A stretch of DNA of 64,000 nt, from positions 248,001 through 312,000 of the forward strand of contig JADDOH010000302.1 in NCBI GenBank assembly GCA_016648135.1, written 5' to 3'. Shown piece after piece: positions 1 to 11,274 of the stretch. The translations under genes were made by a program, and so were the position numbers. Below the pieces are notes generated by a model that worked only from the letters and a program-made list of their open reading frames with translations, searched no databases and was not told where the DNA came from. Positions within the stretch are counted from its first letter, which is position 1. Each line of letters starts with the position of its first letter. Source of the DNA: Agrypnia vestita (taxonomy: Eukaryota; Arthropoda; Insecta; Trichoptera; Phryganeidae).

Positions 1-272
1 ATAGATACGCCACACAAGAAAAATATAAAGAAGCATTAAAAAGTTTACAATATTTGCTATAAAACTTTGCAAGTTATAACAACTTACGATAAAAGAATAT
101 GAATGTTTTATTCTTTTTACGGTGTCCTCAGTGTATTGTTTATTTAGATTACTTTGAAGGGAGTAAGCTTTTAAAAAATATTTATCCTACAGATTTATGC
201 TATTCAATTTCAAAGTAAATATATAATTCATGAGTATTAATGCTCAACAAAAATCTTAACATTAAAAAGTGA

Positions 273-677
273 TTCCACAAAGCAGAATCTGCTGATTTAA
301 AAAACATAAATATAAAAAAACACAATAATTTCGTTATCAATCTGTCTGTCATTAAGTCAACGATAGAAATCGAAAAAAGACCATACAGTCTAAACACTAG
401 AGATGATTCCCGAAGACTTCCTATGGCTTGGAAACTGATTCTCGCAAAACGAAAACTTAAAACTCAGAAAAATACCATTACCAAACCAGTTGTCTCTTGT
501 ACGATACCACCAACTGCACCGACACATCATTTTTCTTCAAAATCTCTAGTTATCCAACCGGTAATACATGAATCACCCAGCACAAGTAGACAAAGTACTT
601 TGCATGACTCAGCACCTATACCTACCGATAAATTACGAAGATCGCAGAGATTAAAAGAAAAAAGTTCCAGAAAATAG
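273..677 (+). pseudogene. Unidentified 135-codon open frame, possibly the 3' end of a retroelement ORF
   Basis: The frame is open from just after a TGA at 270 to a TAG at 675. The first ATG is at 423, but the readable frame extends upstream of it. The protein is basic, and its last ~60 residues are rich in Ser, Thr and Pro, ending in a patch of Arg, Lys and Ser (RRSQRLKEK). A disordered basic tail of this kind is often seen at the C-terminus of LTR-retroelement polyproteins, but no integrase or protease motif is visible. It could equally be a host exon or chance. I do not recognise it. Confidence 0.25.
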
Positions 678-1041
678 TCAAGCGAGTTTTGATACCACAG
701 AGTGCGCCAGTATCAGCACAATTTGAAGACAAATAAATTGAACTTCACAATTCAGATCAGAGATGGCGTTAGTTTCGCTCGCAACTGATACATGAAACAT
801 GGCGACGATTTAGTTACACTGAACTGAACTCGAAATATAACAGCCTTATTGGTGGGAGACTTCCATGTCACCCGCGAACAAATACGGCTAGTCCGTAACT
901 TTTGAGGCCTTTTTAGCCTTGACAATGGCACGTGATACCGTGTCGAAACGTCGGCCTAGGTCTTCTCAGGGAGACCATTTACAGAAAACGCGAGATAGTC
1001 CAGAATTTACTTTTGTTACATACAATAACGCTCGCGGAAAC

Positions 1042-1096
1042 CACAAGCAAAACATATATATTATATATATATATATATATATATTATTATATATAT
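1042..1096. repeat. (TA)n microsatellite
   Basis: An almost pure TA run with a few ATT interruptions. It directly abuts the small foldback element that follows, so the element probably inserted into a TA-rich target. Confidence 0.9.
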
Positions 1097-1337
1097 GCAG
1101 GAGGTAAATTATCTCGGGTGTCCTGGTCCTAAGAAGGACCGTTCTACTCCCGTTTCAAGCAGATCGCATACTCATCTTCTTAAAATATGTATTTTCACGA
1201 AAGGAGCAACACTTCAGTGACAACTCACTGCCTCCAAAAAGATGATAAGTGCGATCTACTTAAAATGTCGGGGATACAACGGTGCTATACAGGACCAACT
1301 AACGTGGGGTGCCCGAGATAATTTACCTCCTACATAT
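1093..1337. mobile_element. Small foldback MITE (~245 bp)
   Basis: The left end (1099-1122, starting AGGAGGTAAATTATCTCGGG) is repeated inverted at 1308-1331. The similarity extends outward as ATATG(C/T). Inner stretches also match in inverted orientation: 1163-1180 against 1240-1262, around AGATCGCA. There is no ORF. The element lies in a TA microsatellite, so its target duplication cannot be assigned. Superfamily unknown. Confidence 0.7.
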
Positions 1338-2195
1338 TTAAGCTCTGAAAATGTTGAATTGAAAAACATATGTTGAATTTAAGACTCTTACAGGTTGAAT
1401 ATATACAGTTACATTTATATTTTTGAATCTATGTGCTACATCAATTCGTAGACAGTGATATCGTCCCGGTGACAGATCATAGAATTATATAAATTATATT
1501 ATGTTTCGGTATAGAGAGGTCGGTACCGGCTGGTAATTATAGTAAATTTCACCACACTCAAATGTTTTGTTTTGATAATGAGCAAAAATAGATACAATGT
1601 TCACTTTGTTTTAAGGCAGAGACAATTATTTATTAATATTTTTATATCACTAGGACAGCAAATGCTGTAATTAAATTACATGAAATTTATGCGCCGGCAC
1701 GGTAACACGAATTCTTTAAATTTTACGGTATTAATTTTTATATTTGTTGATATAATAACAGAGTTTACCTTTGAAATAGTTTTGCTTAAGACATTTGACT
1801 TGTAAAAAAAATCACTAAAAAATATCAACGTTCTCAAAAAATAAATGAATAAACACATTTTATAGTCAACAATATAGCACTTGTTACTCGCTATGGTTTG
1901 TGGTCATTTAATCCAGTTTAATCAAATTTATTACACATATTGATTATTTCAACGTGTACGAAGCTTTAATTAAAAAAATCTCACACGGATTTTCAAATTG
2001 AGCATTCAATCCAATCAAAACAAATAATTGCCCTATTGCGTTAAATTAATTCTGAATGAAAGTAATAAAATGATTACTATTTTTCATTTTGAAATATTTA
2101 ATTAATCTTTTAATTGAACAATTCATTTAACTGAAAAAATACCTACAGTTTATTTATCTTTTTTGCCTCTTTTTTATGCAAATGCAATGACTGAT

Positions 2196-2582
2196 TGACG
2201 CAGTCAAATAGAGTTTGGATCAGTAGTCTGGAATACTCATTATTCTACGTATAGTGAGCGACTTAAAAATATCCAACACAAAGATCTCAATATTTTAAAT
2301 TTCCGTTCACGTTTAGAATTCTACTTACACACAGAAAGCGAACATTATCATAAAATCCCTCCTCTATCACATCGAAGATGCATACAATATATGTGTTATC
2401 TTTATAAAATCTTGAATAACTTGACCCCAAACTTGGCGGGACTAACTACTTAAAAAGCTGTTTTATATCTCGTTTCATTTTAAAATACAATCTGTTAAAT
2501 TCTACTAACAACCTAGACATTTTTATAGACAATTTGCTTCTATTTGAAATGAAACTTCGTAGTCTGATTTATGATTATTGAA
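2196..2582 (+). pseudogene. Decayed C-terminal end of a CR1/Jockey-like LINE reverse transcriptase
   Basis: From about 2211 the + strand reads FGSVVWN, then a run with YSERL, IQHK and YKILNN, up to a stop at 2452. This is the signature of the region downstream of the fingers/palm in CR1- and Jockey-type LINE ORF2 (FGS-VWNP...RLE-IQ-K). A second frame (about 2452-2582) continues with weak similarity and then stops. The upstream endonuclease and catalytic RT motifs are absent, so this is a 5'-truncated, frameshifted fossil. Confidence 0.6.
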
Positions 2583-2908
2583 ATAAATATAATACTTCTT
2601 TAATAGTAGATAGAATAAAGAAAGGAGTGCTGAGATGGTTTGGTCATGTGGAACGTATGAACGAGGAAAGGATGGTTAAGAAAATATATGAGGCGAATGT
2701 TGAAGGCAACAGGAATAGAGGGCGTCCGCGAAAGACCTGGCACGATCAGGTACTACAAGTATTTGAGGATGGCCCTGTTAAAAGCCGCAACAATCGTAGA
2801 ACGTGTATGAGAAGATGTATGAATGTGGCCGAAGCAAAAGTGGTGTGCCAGGATAGAAGAGTGTGGCGTTCAATCCTCTCTGCCTACCCCTGCAGGGAAA
2901 CGGCGTGA
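2582..2908 (+). pseudogene. C-terminus of an RTE-like LINE ORF2 fragment
   Basis: The frame is open from 2582. It carries VLRWFGHVERM followed by GRPRKTW, the C-terminal hallmark of RTE-type insect retrotransposon proteins. It ends with a stop at 2906-2908 and is followed at once by a short tandem GTTA repeat. RTE elements end in short tandem repeats rather than poly(A), which fits. Only the last ~100 residues survive, with no RT catalytic motif, so it cannot be active. Its neighbour upstream is a different LINE fossil in the same orientation. Confidence 0.7.
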
Positions 2909-2932
2909 TGGTTAGTTAGTTAGTTAGTTAGT
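2909..2932 (+). repeat. (GTTA)n tail of the LINE fragment
   Basis: About five GTTA units directly follow the stop codon of the RTE-like fragment. This is the usual 3' terminus of that LINE class. Confidence 0.75.
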
Positions 2933-2949
2933 CTTCTTTAATTGAATCC

Positions 2950-5040
2950 GATTCCCTTCCTCTTCCTACCCTTCCCTTTTATGTATTATCATAATTAAAC
3001 TTTCGTCACATATTCTTTATCATTTTTTTTTTTAGTTTTATTTACCAGCTTCGAGGAAACTTCACTGGTCATACTAAATGAATATTTTTTCTATATTATA
3101 TAATTTTTTTATTACATTGTACTGTATGTTTCCCAAAATAAAAAAAAATGACCTAAATCAACTTCAATTTTTAAAATACTCTTTAAGGGGCGATGCTTGT
3201 TAGAATGTACGTGCTAATGTACCTATTTGTATTATATAAAGAAGTGAAATAAATATAATACCTTTTGTATCTTTGATTATTAAAAATGAATGTAATTTAT
3301 TTCTTTCATGTACGCATTATTGTTCTTTCATGACTCAAAATTCTGATGGGTATGTCACACCTTCCGACATCTAATCAGAAAAAAATATAGGTACATTTCT
3401 TGAAAGTTAACTCAAAACTTTCTTTGTTAGTCAGTCGTATTTCTCTAGATGGTTTTGTAATTTACTTGCGCAACAAGACAGATCATCTCTTAGAAATAAG
3501 TGACAAGAGAAACATGTATTGCCTATCCTTTAGATAGAAATGTAATTGAGTAATTTTATAAAACCGCCATTTAAAAATACTTTCTTCAAATTCGGGGTGT
3601 ATTATACAATTAAATAATTTTTTTTAAATTTCATATATTTCTACCAAGCCCTATTCCGAATATGTTTATCAATTAAAAGGAATAATTTTTTCATCGAATT
3701 TAAAGTTAGACATGTGGGTTTTTCAAACTTAAAAAACGATTAAACCGATTTCAATCAATTTATTCAACAGAATCCTTTTAATTTGAAACTGTCGAGAATC
3801 CAATGTTTTATAACGTTTTATCCAATGTTTTAGCTGCATTATCCTACAGTTTAAAAAGTTCTACGAAAATCGCTGTACGTGAGTTTAACACTATATGCGT
3901 AACTCACTGCCTGCGCACTTACTATTATGCTATTAATATTTATTTACAAGGTAATTATTGATTTTGATAAGATAATATTGTGTGGATGGGTAATGATTAT
4001 ATTTTTATAAAATCAAACATGCAGGTAGGTATATAGGTAATAAAACATAAAAATATAAAGGTAAATAGTAAATAGGTACTAACTGATATTATCAAATAAT
4101 AATTTGGTATGTAGGTAGGTACTGACTAACTCTTAATAAAATTTTATGTATGTAGTTAAGTAGGTACTATATACATGTTGGTGTATATGCTTTATGTAAT
4201 ATAACATATTAATATGACTTGGATGAACAGTTTTGATATTTAATACCATAAACTGTTGGAGTAGTGGTTTAGATTCGTGTTGGTAGTGATTTCGTAGTAG
4301 TATAGTTTATTGTATTTTTGTCTATGGTTCCAACAATGTTATAGCAGTACTTTCCACTCCATCCATTCCATTTTCTATCTGACTTTGACATGTGGCAAAG
4401 TAGATGTGTCGCAGTTATTATAATTTCAGTATTTTTTCGGGTATTATGGTAAAATATCAATTTTCTTAATCTTGCAGTTAATGTTTCAATATGTGTTTCT
4501 CATCTGAATTTATCGTCTACTGTTATGCCGGAGTATTTTATGTTTAACTATAAATGTGACGATGAAAACAATAATATTGGGTACGTGTACATTAATTCAA
4601 ACATAAGTTCAATCATTTGTATATCTCTAAAAGGGTAGGTACATAAATTGACTAATAATCCAAGTTTGCCCAAGATGGCGTCTTATTCAGCCATAGACAA
4701 GGAAGCTACTCTCAATAGACCGAGATTACACACTCATCCGTTCTGAATGTCAAATATCGGTTTTGGTACCGCTCAAGATACAACACGCACTGTCGGATAA
4801 CTTCAGCGCTAATAAATTCTTCCTGCCTGATTTATAACTCATAATATAAACCGCAGGATTGTGGCGGTGCCGGGTTCGGAATATTCGAGAATAATCTACT
4901 GGAGCTGGAAGGTAATTTGAACGAGGCCAGTGGAAGATAATACGTGTTAATTATTTTAAATATTTCACATTGTCATAATATATTTAGTTAATTAAATAAC
5001 TACGAACTTTCTGACGCTGCCGGGATACACATTTTATTAT
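2950..5040. other. AT-rich intergenic DNA without a recognisable gene
   Basis: Mostly A/T-rich sequence with short homopolymers. From 4018 to 4160 there are scattered GTAGGTA/TAGGTA words, a loose low-complexity patch. I see no ORF with codon character and no paired inverted repeats. Confidence 0.6.
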
Positions 5041-5059
5041 ACACTATTTTAAAATATAG

Positions 5060-5340
5060 GGTTTGTTTTACGCCCCGAGGAATACGATATACGTAACATT
5101 TGGTACAAGCAGGGGGAGTTTGATGTATTTTTGCTGGTGTCGTAAAGAGTAACTATGCAAAATTTGGAACGTATTGCATTAAATACATACACATTTAAAT
5201 CGATCGGAGTTCGGGGGGGACGATTCCTTTATTTTACGAGGGTTCCTATTGGTTAATCATATCGTAAGGGTGTGGGAAGGTGCTATGTTTGTCTCATGGT
5301 CCTAAAGAGTAATTGTACGAAAGTCGGTTATCATAAGTTA
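5060..5340. repeat. Degenerate units of the Helitron minisatellite seen at 45.2 kb
   Basis: Words such as TGCAAAATTTGG, a CGATCGGAGTT-like segment and G-runs recur here at wide, irregular spacing. They resemble decayed units of the ~128 bp array at 45174-46420. No element ends can be placed. Confidence 0.35.
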
Positions 5341-6110
5341 AAGGATTGCACAGAAAAGAGAAAGATATAGTTATTTACATATTTATTGATATAAAGTAGA
5401 TCACATTTTGTATAGATACCGTGTAAAAAAAATTGGGAAATCCTTATTTAATTTATCAATGAGAATTTACAAATTATTTTTTTTTTAGAAATTCATTTTA
5501 TAAAACTGTGAAATTTTAATATTAAACTATACGTATATTTTATTCTTAAATCTTTTGCGTTTTAATAATATAAATGAGAAATTTATCTGTAATCTCAAAA
5601 TATTTAAAGAATTTTTTATGAAGAAACTGATAAATGGAATAGAAAACCAATAAATTATAGAGTGTTTCTTATTAAATTACGTTTTTAATATTTCAAGTAA
5701 TATTTGAAACATTTTTTTTTATTACGATGGAAAATTTCGAATACAAGTTAGTAAAGAATTTTACTTTGTTTCGTTTATTATTTAAGGTAAGAAATTACTT
5801 AATCCCTTTAACACATCCCATAAATTCAATTTTAATCCACAATTATACCGATTTTCGTGCATGAATCTATTAAAATTACATTCGCCCTGCTAATTCGCGT
5901 TCATAAAAATTTCCTTACGTCACAATTATCAGCGTGCAATACATTTGTTTAAAATCATTTTTTAATCCTTCGTGTAGAATATGAATATGTAGTAACTTTA
6001 ACGGACACGACCATAGATATATTTATGTATTTTTTATTTTTATTTTTATTAAGAATCTAATAATCCGTATGAGGAAAAATAGTTTTGATAAATAAATGTA
6101 AACGGAGATA
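5341..6110. other. AT-rich sequence, nothing recognised
   Basis: Very A/T-rich, with long poly-A and poly-T runs. I see no coding frame, no TIRs and no tandem structure. Confidence 0.6.
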
Positions 6111-6267
6111 GGAGCCTCCACTGACGTCAATTATTCGCCGTAAAAGGCAACTGAATGCGTCCATCAATGCACTTCGTACTATGTTGCAATGTGTATGTGT
6201 CGGCCAGTTCTAGTAGGCTGAGTCGCTTACTTCTGAACTTTTTTATATTTTTATTTAATATAAGGCA

Positions 6268-6821
6268 TCTATACCTATAAAACTTAATGTCTGTCAATCT
6301 GTTTGTCAGTCTGTTCTCTATACAAATCCAAACCGTTTGTCCGATTCGATTCAAATTTCGCATACTTATGCTTTAGGACCCGGCGAGTAACATATGCAAC
6401 ATTTCCCCCCCTATTTTCTTGCCCCTTCCCTTCCCCCTAACATATTTTCGATGCAAATCTGTACCGTTTGACCGATCGGACTGAAAATTTGGAAACTTTT
6501 TCTTAAGGACTCGGCGAGTAACATATGTGACATTTCCCCACTATTATTTTAACCCTTCCCTTTCGCTGATATATTTTCGATGCAAATCTGTATCGTTTGA
6601 CCGTTCGGACTCAAAATTTGGAACCTTATTCTTAAGGATTCGGCGGGTAACATGTGCGAAATTTCCCCCCTATTATTTACCTCTTCCCCTTCCCCTGATA
6701 TATTTTTCATGAAAATCTGCAGTTGCAAATCTATACCGTTCGAATTGAAACTTTGTTTACCCTCACAAATTTATTTTAAACTTAATCCTTAACCCGTGCA
6801 ACGCCGGGTATTAACAGCTAG
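6268..6821 (+). mobile_element. Non-autonomous Helitron with internal ~127 bp tandem units
   Basis: The 5' end is TCTATACCTATAAAACTTAA. The 3' end carries CCCGTGCAACGCCGGG, a 6-bp hairpin with one bulge, then CTAG, with T following (insertion between A at 6267 and T at 6822). These are the structural rules for Helitrons. The interior holds three to four imperfect units containing GATGCAAATCTGTACCGTTT, a CGGCGAGTAACAT block and C-rich runs. There is no Rep/helicase ORF, so it needs an autonomous partner. Related arrays lie at 40775-41520 (same strand) and 45174-46420 (opposite strand). Confidence 0.8.
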
Positions 6822-6829
6822 TATAATAT

Positions 6830-7505
6830 AAACATTATATATTTACACATATTAAATTGACATTATTTTAGACTTTGTTAGTCATGTAGACCTCATCATG
6901 AAGAGAAGCTCTTGAGTCTGATAAGGGAGCCTCAGTTCTTATTTTGTATATAGGTATCTACATATGTCAATCATTTAAAATACGGTTGGTGATAGACGTA
7001 AATGAGGTAATGAATAATTTTTAATTTTTTTGAATTTGTTCTGAAAGGTTATTGATGCGTCATTTCTCGATAGGGAGGTTATTGTTGTAGTTAATGGCTT
7101 TATAAATATAGTAGTTCTGCATTTGGGTTGTTTTGAATTTTGGCGTCATGATTTGGTTTCTATTTTTCATAAGTTTTCCTAGTTTTCTGTAAGGTTTTAC
7201 CCTTATATATTTTCAGTATGTAAACTTGTTTGAAAATATCATCCACATTCGGTACTGAAAATAATTTGAAAATATGTTTTGTTGAAAAGGTGGATTTCTT
7301 TTTCAGTATTACTTAAATAATGATCCTTTGTGATATTTTAACTGAGTTTAGATTTTTTTATAAGAACTTCCTCATCCGAAAACGTCGTATATGAGCAGAG
7401 AGTGAATAAGAGATATTTTGTTATCATGTTCCTGCTTCTGCTTAGCGTAGCTTGCTTCAATAAATTCAGAAAAAATGGTACTTTCAGTATATAGTTAAAC
7501 ATAAG
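6830..7505. other. Intergenic DNA, nothing recognised
   Basis: AT-rich DNA between the Helitron and the TTAA foldback element. Scattered short ORFs have no recognisable motif. Confidence 0.5.
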
Positions 7506-7513
7506 TTTCTTAA

Positions 7514-8081
7514 GGCGATCGTCCGGCAGAGTGAGCAAATTTCACAATTTTTTCTCATATCTTCTCTTGCGTTTCTTATCACATTTTAGTATGGAAATAT
7601 CTCATTTTAAAATTTATTCATCAGATTACATATATTTTAAATACGGATACCTTCTTAAAATGTCACAAACTAAATTATATAATTGATTAATAAATTACCA
7701 AACCGTCGATGTTTTAAAAATGAAGATTGCTCAACTTTGTGGGCCTTTTATGACTGAATGGCCTCGTAAAATGTCTTTTTTATTTAATAATATTACAAAG
7801 TAAATGATTACCTAAAATTTATTATAATTATTGCAAAATCTGTTAGATGAGTAAAGTGGAGCAATTTTCTTCATTTTTAAAACATCGAAGGTTTGGTAAT
7901 TTATTAATCAATTATATAATTTAGTTTGTATTATTTTAATAAGATATCCGTATTTAAAATATACGTAACCTGATGAAAAAAATTTCAAAATGAGATATTT
8001 CCCTACAAAAATGCGATAAAAAACCCAAGAGAAGATATGAGAAAAAATTGTGAAATTTGCTCACTCTGCTGGACGATCGCC
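7514..8081. mobile_element. TTAA-flanked foldback MITE (568 bp)
   Basis: It is flanked on both sides by TTAA (7510-7513 and 8082-8085). The ends are near-perfect inverted repeats beginning GGCGATCGTCC(G/A)GCAGAG. Pairing continues for ~245 bp on each side (for example TTTTAAAACATCGA inside), leaving a loop of ~100 bp near 7797. The TTAA target duplication points to piggyBac-type mobilisation; the termini do not begin CCC as typical piggyBac elements do, so the superfamily call is inference. There is no ORF. A single similar end sits at 30764-30776. Confidence 0.75.
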
Positions 8082-8186
8082 TTAATATTGTAATCAATAC
8101 CCGCGTTAGTTAATAATATTTTCTGATATTTTTCCATCCTAGCACCCATCACACATATCTATTACAACGAGTCTATTACAACAATC

Positions 8187-8640
8187 GCCGATTGCTTTCT
8201 GCTAGGCCCTGCGGGCGACTATTTCGACCGCTACGTGGCGAATTGTGTTTGCTAGGCCCTGCGGACGGCTATTTTGGGAGCTATGCGGCCTATGATTTAC
8301 GCTGCGCGGCCAATTGTATCTGCTGCATGGCAAGTTTCCATTTTTCAATATACAAGTTTTTATATTGATATGATGGCCGCTTCCCGGCGAGCGATGGCCG
8401 CTGCGCGGCCAATTGTGTCTGCTGCATGGCAAGGTTTAATTTTTTCAATACGGAAAATAAACAATCAGTTGTCGCCGATTGCTTTCTGCTAGGCCCGGCG
8501 AGCGGCTATTTTGTTATGTTTTAATGTAGCATGTAGCAATTATGTTTGTTACATGCCAGGCCCTGCGGGAGCCTATGTGAGCCGCTTTGGGGCCAATTGT
8601 GTCTGCTATATGGCAAGTTTCAATATAGAAAATAAAATTT
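8187..8640. repeat. GC-rich imperfect tandem repeat, ~286 bp unit
   Basis: CGCCGATTGCTTTCTGCTAG begins at about 8187 and recurs at about 8473. Each unit contains one or more copies of GCGGCCAATTGTGTCTGCTG followed by CATGGCAAG. The block stands out in base composition from the AT-rich surroundings. Small ORFs on both strands simply follow the repeat and are not convincing genes. Confidence 0.6.
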
Positions 8641-8644
8641 ACAA

Positions 8645-9575
8645 AATATCAAGAAAAGGGATGTGGTCTGCAATAGCACAACCCTATTTAAGGATGATCT
8701 TATTAACGACAGACGAAATATGTCGATAATGGCATTAACATTCCGGAGATAAAAGTAATTTTTATGGTGTCTCTCAGTGACAAACAACAAATGTGTATTT
8801 AAAAAATATTTCAATTTGTAGGCCATTTCACAATTATGAATATTGAAAATGTTTTTTATGTCAATCATGTTCAAGTAAAACGTGATAGCCATTTTCTTTG
8901 GAAAGTATAAATACGGAGAAAAAATCTAAAATAAACTCACTTGGCAGTTTTAAAATAACAAAGTATGTTAATCTTTGTTGAAAAATGTTTAATAAATGTT
9001 AATGAATTGAAGCAAGTTAAATGCAAAAATAAAAACAAAATAAAAATACGAAACGAAATATACTTACGTCAAAAAGTGGTATTGCCAGCACAAAAAATAT
9101 ATTTTCGCGTCACAGTTGGCTTTTTTCTGTGTCAATACAAACACGGATTTTTAAAATATTCCACGAAAATATTAAAACAACGATTAATTTCCGATAGTTG
9201 TGTATAATTTGAATGTTTTGTAATATCAGTTTGCTCGTATTCCAATATTTTTTAATCTTTTTAATCTACTCTGAAATTATTTTTTTTAACTGGCAACAGA
9301 AAAGATCCGTTGACGGCGACATCTTTTTAGCGTAATTATATTATTGATTCTAAAAAGGTTTTCTTATGTTTTGATTTGTTGCCGATTTTTTAATTGTTCA
9401 TCAAATAAAATATACAAATAATTCAGTCGTAATAAAATAAAAAAATAATAATAAGTCGTAATTCGAAAATACAGAACGGAAACTCGCTCTCTTTTAATAG
9501 AGATACGAACATGGAATAAGAGTCGCATCAATATTCTATTTCCAAATTAAGCTAAACACTTGTGCTATGAAAATA
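8645..9575. other. AT-rich intergenic DNA, nothing recognised
   Basis: Two ORFs of 80-90 codons lie on opposite strands here. Both are Lys/Ile/Phe/Asn-rich with no motif, as expected by chance in DNA of this composition. Confidence 0.5.
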
Positions 9576-9581
9576 GGACCA

Positions 9582-9650
9582 ACTTGCTAGCGGCCTAACT
9601 ACCGATCACTGGTTCACTAAGAGAGAGTTATAACCACTACACCAAAAAGC
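9582..9650 (-). ncRNA. tRNA-derived sequence (SINE head or tRNA pseudogene)
   Basis: Read on the minus strand, TTGGTGTAGTGGTTATAACT matches a tRNA D-arm/A-box. It is followed ~40 nt later by a degraded B-box (GGTAGTTAGGCC). The acceptor stem does not pair and the T-arm is broken, so it cannot be a working tRNA. Confidence 0.4.
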
Positions 9651-10224
9651 TTTCTATTAGGAATCCTTATCTTGCTATATTTCTATTATCTTTTGTTAAA
9701 AATTTTCAGCTGCATACCCAAAGGTGGTTCATTTTTATCATGCATACTAATCACTTATTAGTTGCACACGACCTAATCATCTGAGCGACCCTTTCTTAAC
9801 ACACTGCATTACGCTTTACAGAAATGCTTGTTTATTTTTATTCTTATCATAAATTTGACCTTTTAGAAGTAAATTGTTTCTTAATGAACACATGGTTGAC
9901 ACCGTTTAGGCGGATGAGGTGAAGATTTTTAGCGTATATGCTTCTTATATTGTCGAATAAATTGGACATAGTTATGCAGAAAGCATACAACCCACAAAAT
10001 GCTAAAAATGAGTTATGTGCGGGTTTGGTCAGCTCAATACGATATCTTTAAGTGCTGAAAACGTCCAAGCTCTAATTGATATATTTTTTTTAAATTGAGT
10101 TTTTTGTAAATTCAATATTTTTCTAACCCACATGACAGCTATCACAAATAAATTATCTCTCAAACTCAAATAAAAGAATTAAATAGATAAAACTAACTTA
10201 ATTAATGTATATTATAGATGTCTC

Positions 10225-10400
10225 ACAGACGAAACTGTATTTTTTCAAGGGAGAGTAAGTATAGAAGTCTTTTTTGGGTGGCCATAGGATTCACGACCTA
10301 TCGCACGGTTGGCTTAGGTGATCACTTCACACATATGTAACGTTCGCCATTTCCACTCATGATAGAATACCATGTCTATTAATTTTTTGGAAGTTGTATA
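10225..10400 (-). repeat. Dispersed SINE-like repeat, related to 22200-22390
   Basis: The minus strand contains GAGTGGAAATGGCGAACG and GATAGGTCGTGAATCCTATG. The + strand at 22280-22360 carries diverged matches (GGGTGGAAATGGTGAACGAT, GTAGGTCATAAGCCCTATG). The GGTCGTGAATCC word resembles a pol III B-box, but no clear A-box is seen. Confidence 0.35.
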
Positions 10401-10799
10401 TATATTCAATTTTTGCGCCATCTATAATATACATTATTTGATTATTGATGTCCCAAACAATCCAGTTTGCTGCAGTTAAGATTCTCCCTGAAAAAGCTAT
10501 GGTTGTAGGGAAACCTGTTTGGATTTGAAAATAAATATAAGTGGTGTTTAACTAAGTTAGTTTTATTTATTTAATTATAATGTCTCACCACCAAGTGTTT
10601 GCTTCCTTCGAAAAAAAATAATAAAAAAATTGTATTAACTATTTTTTTGCAGCTTCAAATTAAAAAATTCTTGGCAGTTAAAAATATAGGTTCATATGGT
10701 ATGGACGCATTATGCAACTTTTTAATTCTACTGTTACTGCATAATAATAATTTTGTAGAAAACATCTAAGGGGTTGAAAGTTTTCTACGCCTCAGATAA

Positions 10800-11087
10800 T
10801 ACTCTTAACTTCATGTTTTATCAAATCCAATTATCACAAGGACAGACGAAATATTTAATAAATTAGAGGTTTTCAATATGCAAAAAATATATACTAAAAC
10901 CGTCCTAGCTTACATATACAAACACAAACAAGCACACTTCAAAGAAACCCCAAACACAATTCCTACACGCAGAAATAAAGGTTCTATTCAAGTCCCAAGA
11001 GCGCGAACTACTTATGGACAAAGAAACTTTAGACAGATAGGCCTGAAACTATTTAATACGATGCTGGAAGAATCCGAAAAACAATGA
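10800..11087 (+). pseudogene. C-terminal fragment of a CR1/Jockey-type LINE ORF2
   Basis: The frame ends with PTRRNKG, VPRARTTYGQRNFRQIGLKLFN and a stop at 11085-11087. The order P-T-R then P-x-x-R-T-x-x-G-x-R-x-F then G-x-x-x-(W/F)-N is the conserved C-terminal signature of insect LINE reverse transcriptases. Only ~70-90 residues remain; catalytic motifs are missing. The left edge of the large palindrome follows ~190 bp downstream. Confidence 0.6.
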
Positions 11088-11274
11088 TTAAAATTAGGAT
11101 AAGAGAGACGGGACCACCGTTTATTAGGACACTCATCAACAAAGTGACGATTTAAATTTCAAGCCAGGTAACAAACATATTTTTTAGGGAAATCATGTTA
11201 CTGGTGGAGTGTAGACGACAATTTAATCTTAAACTATTTGCATAAAATGTACGCATATAATTAAGTTATAATTG

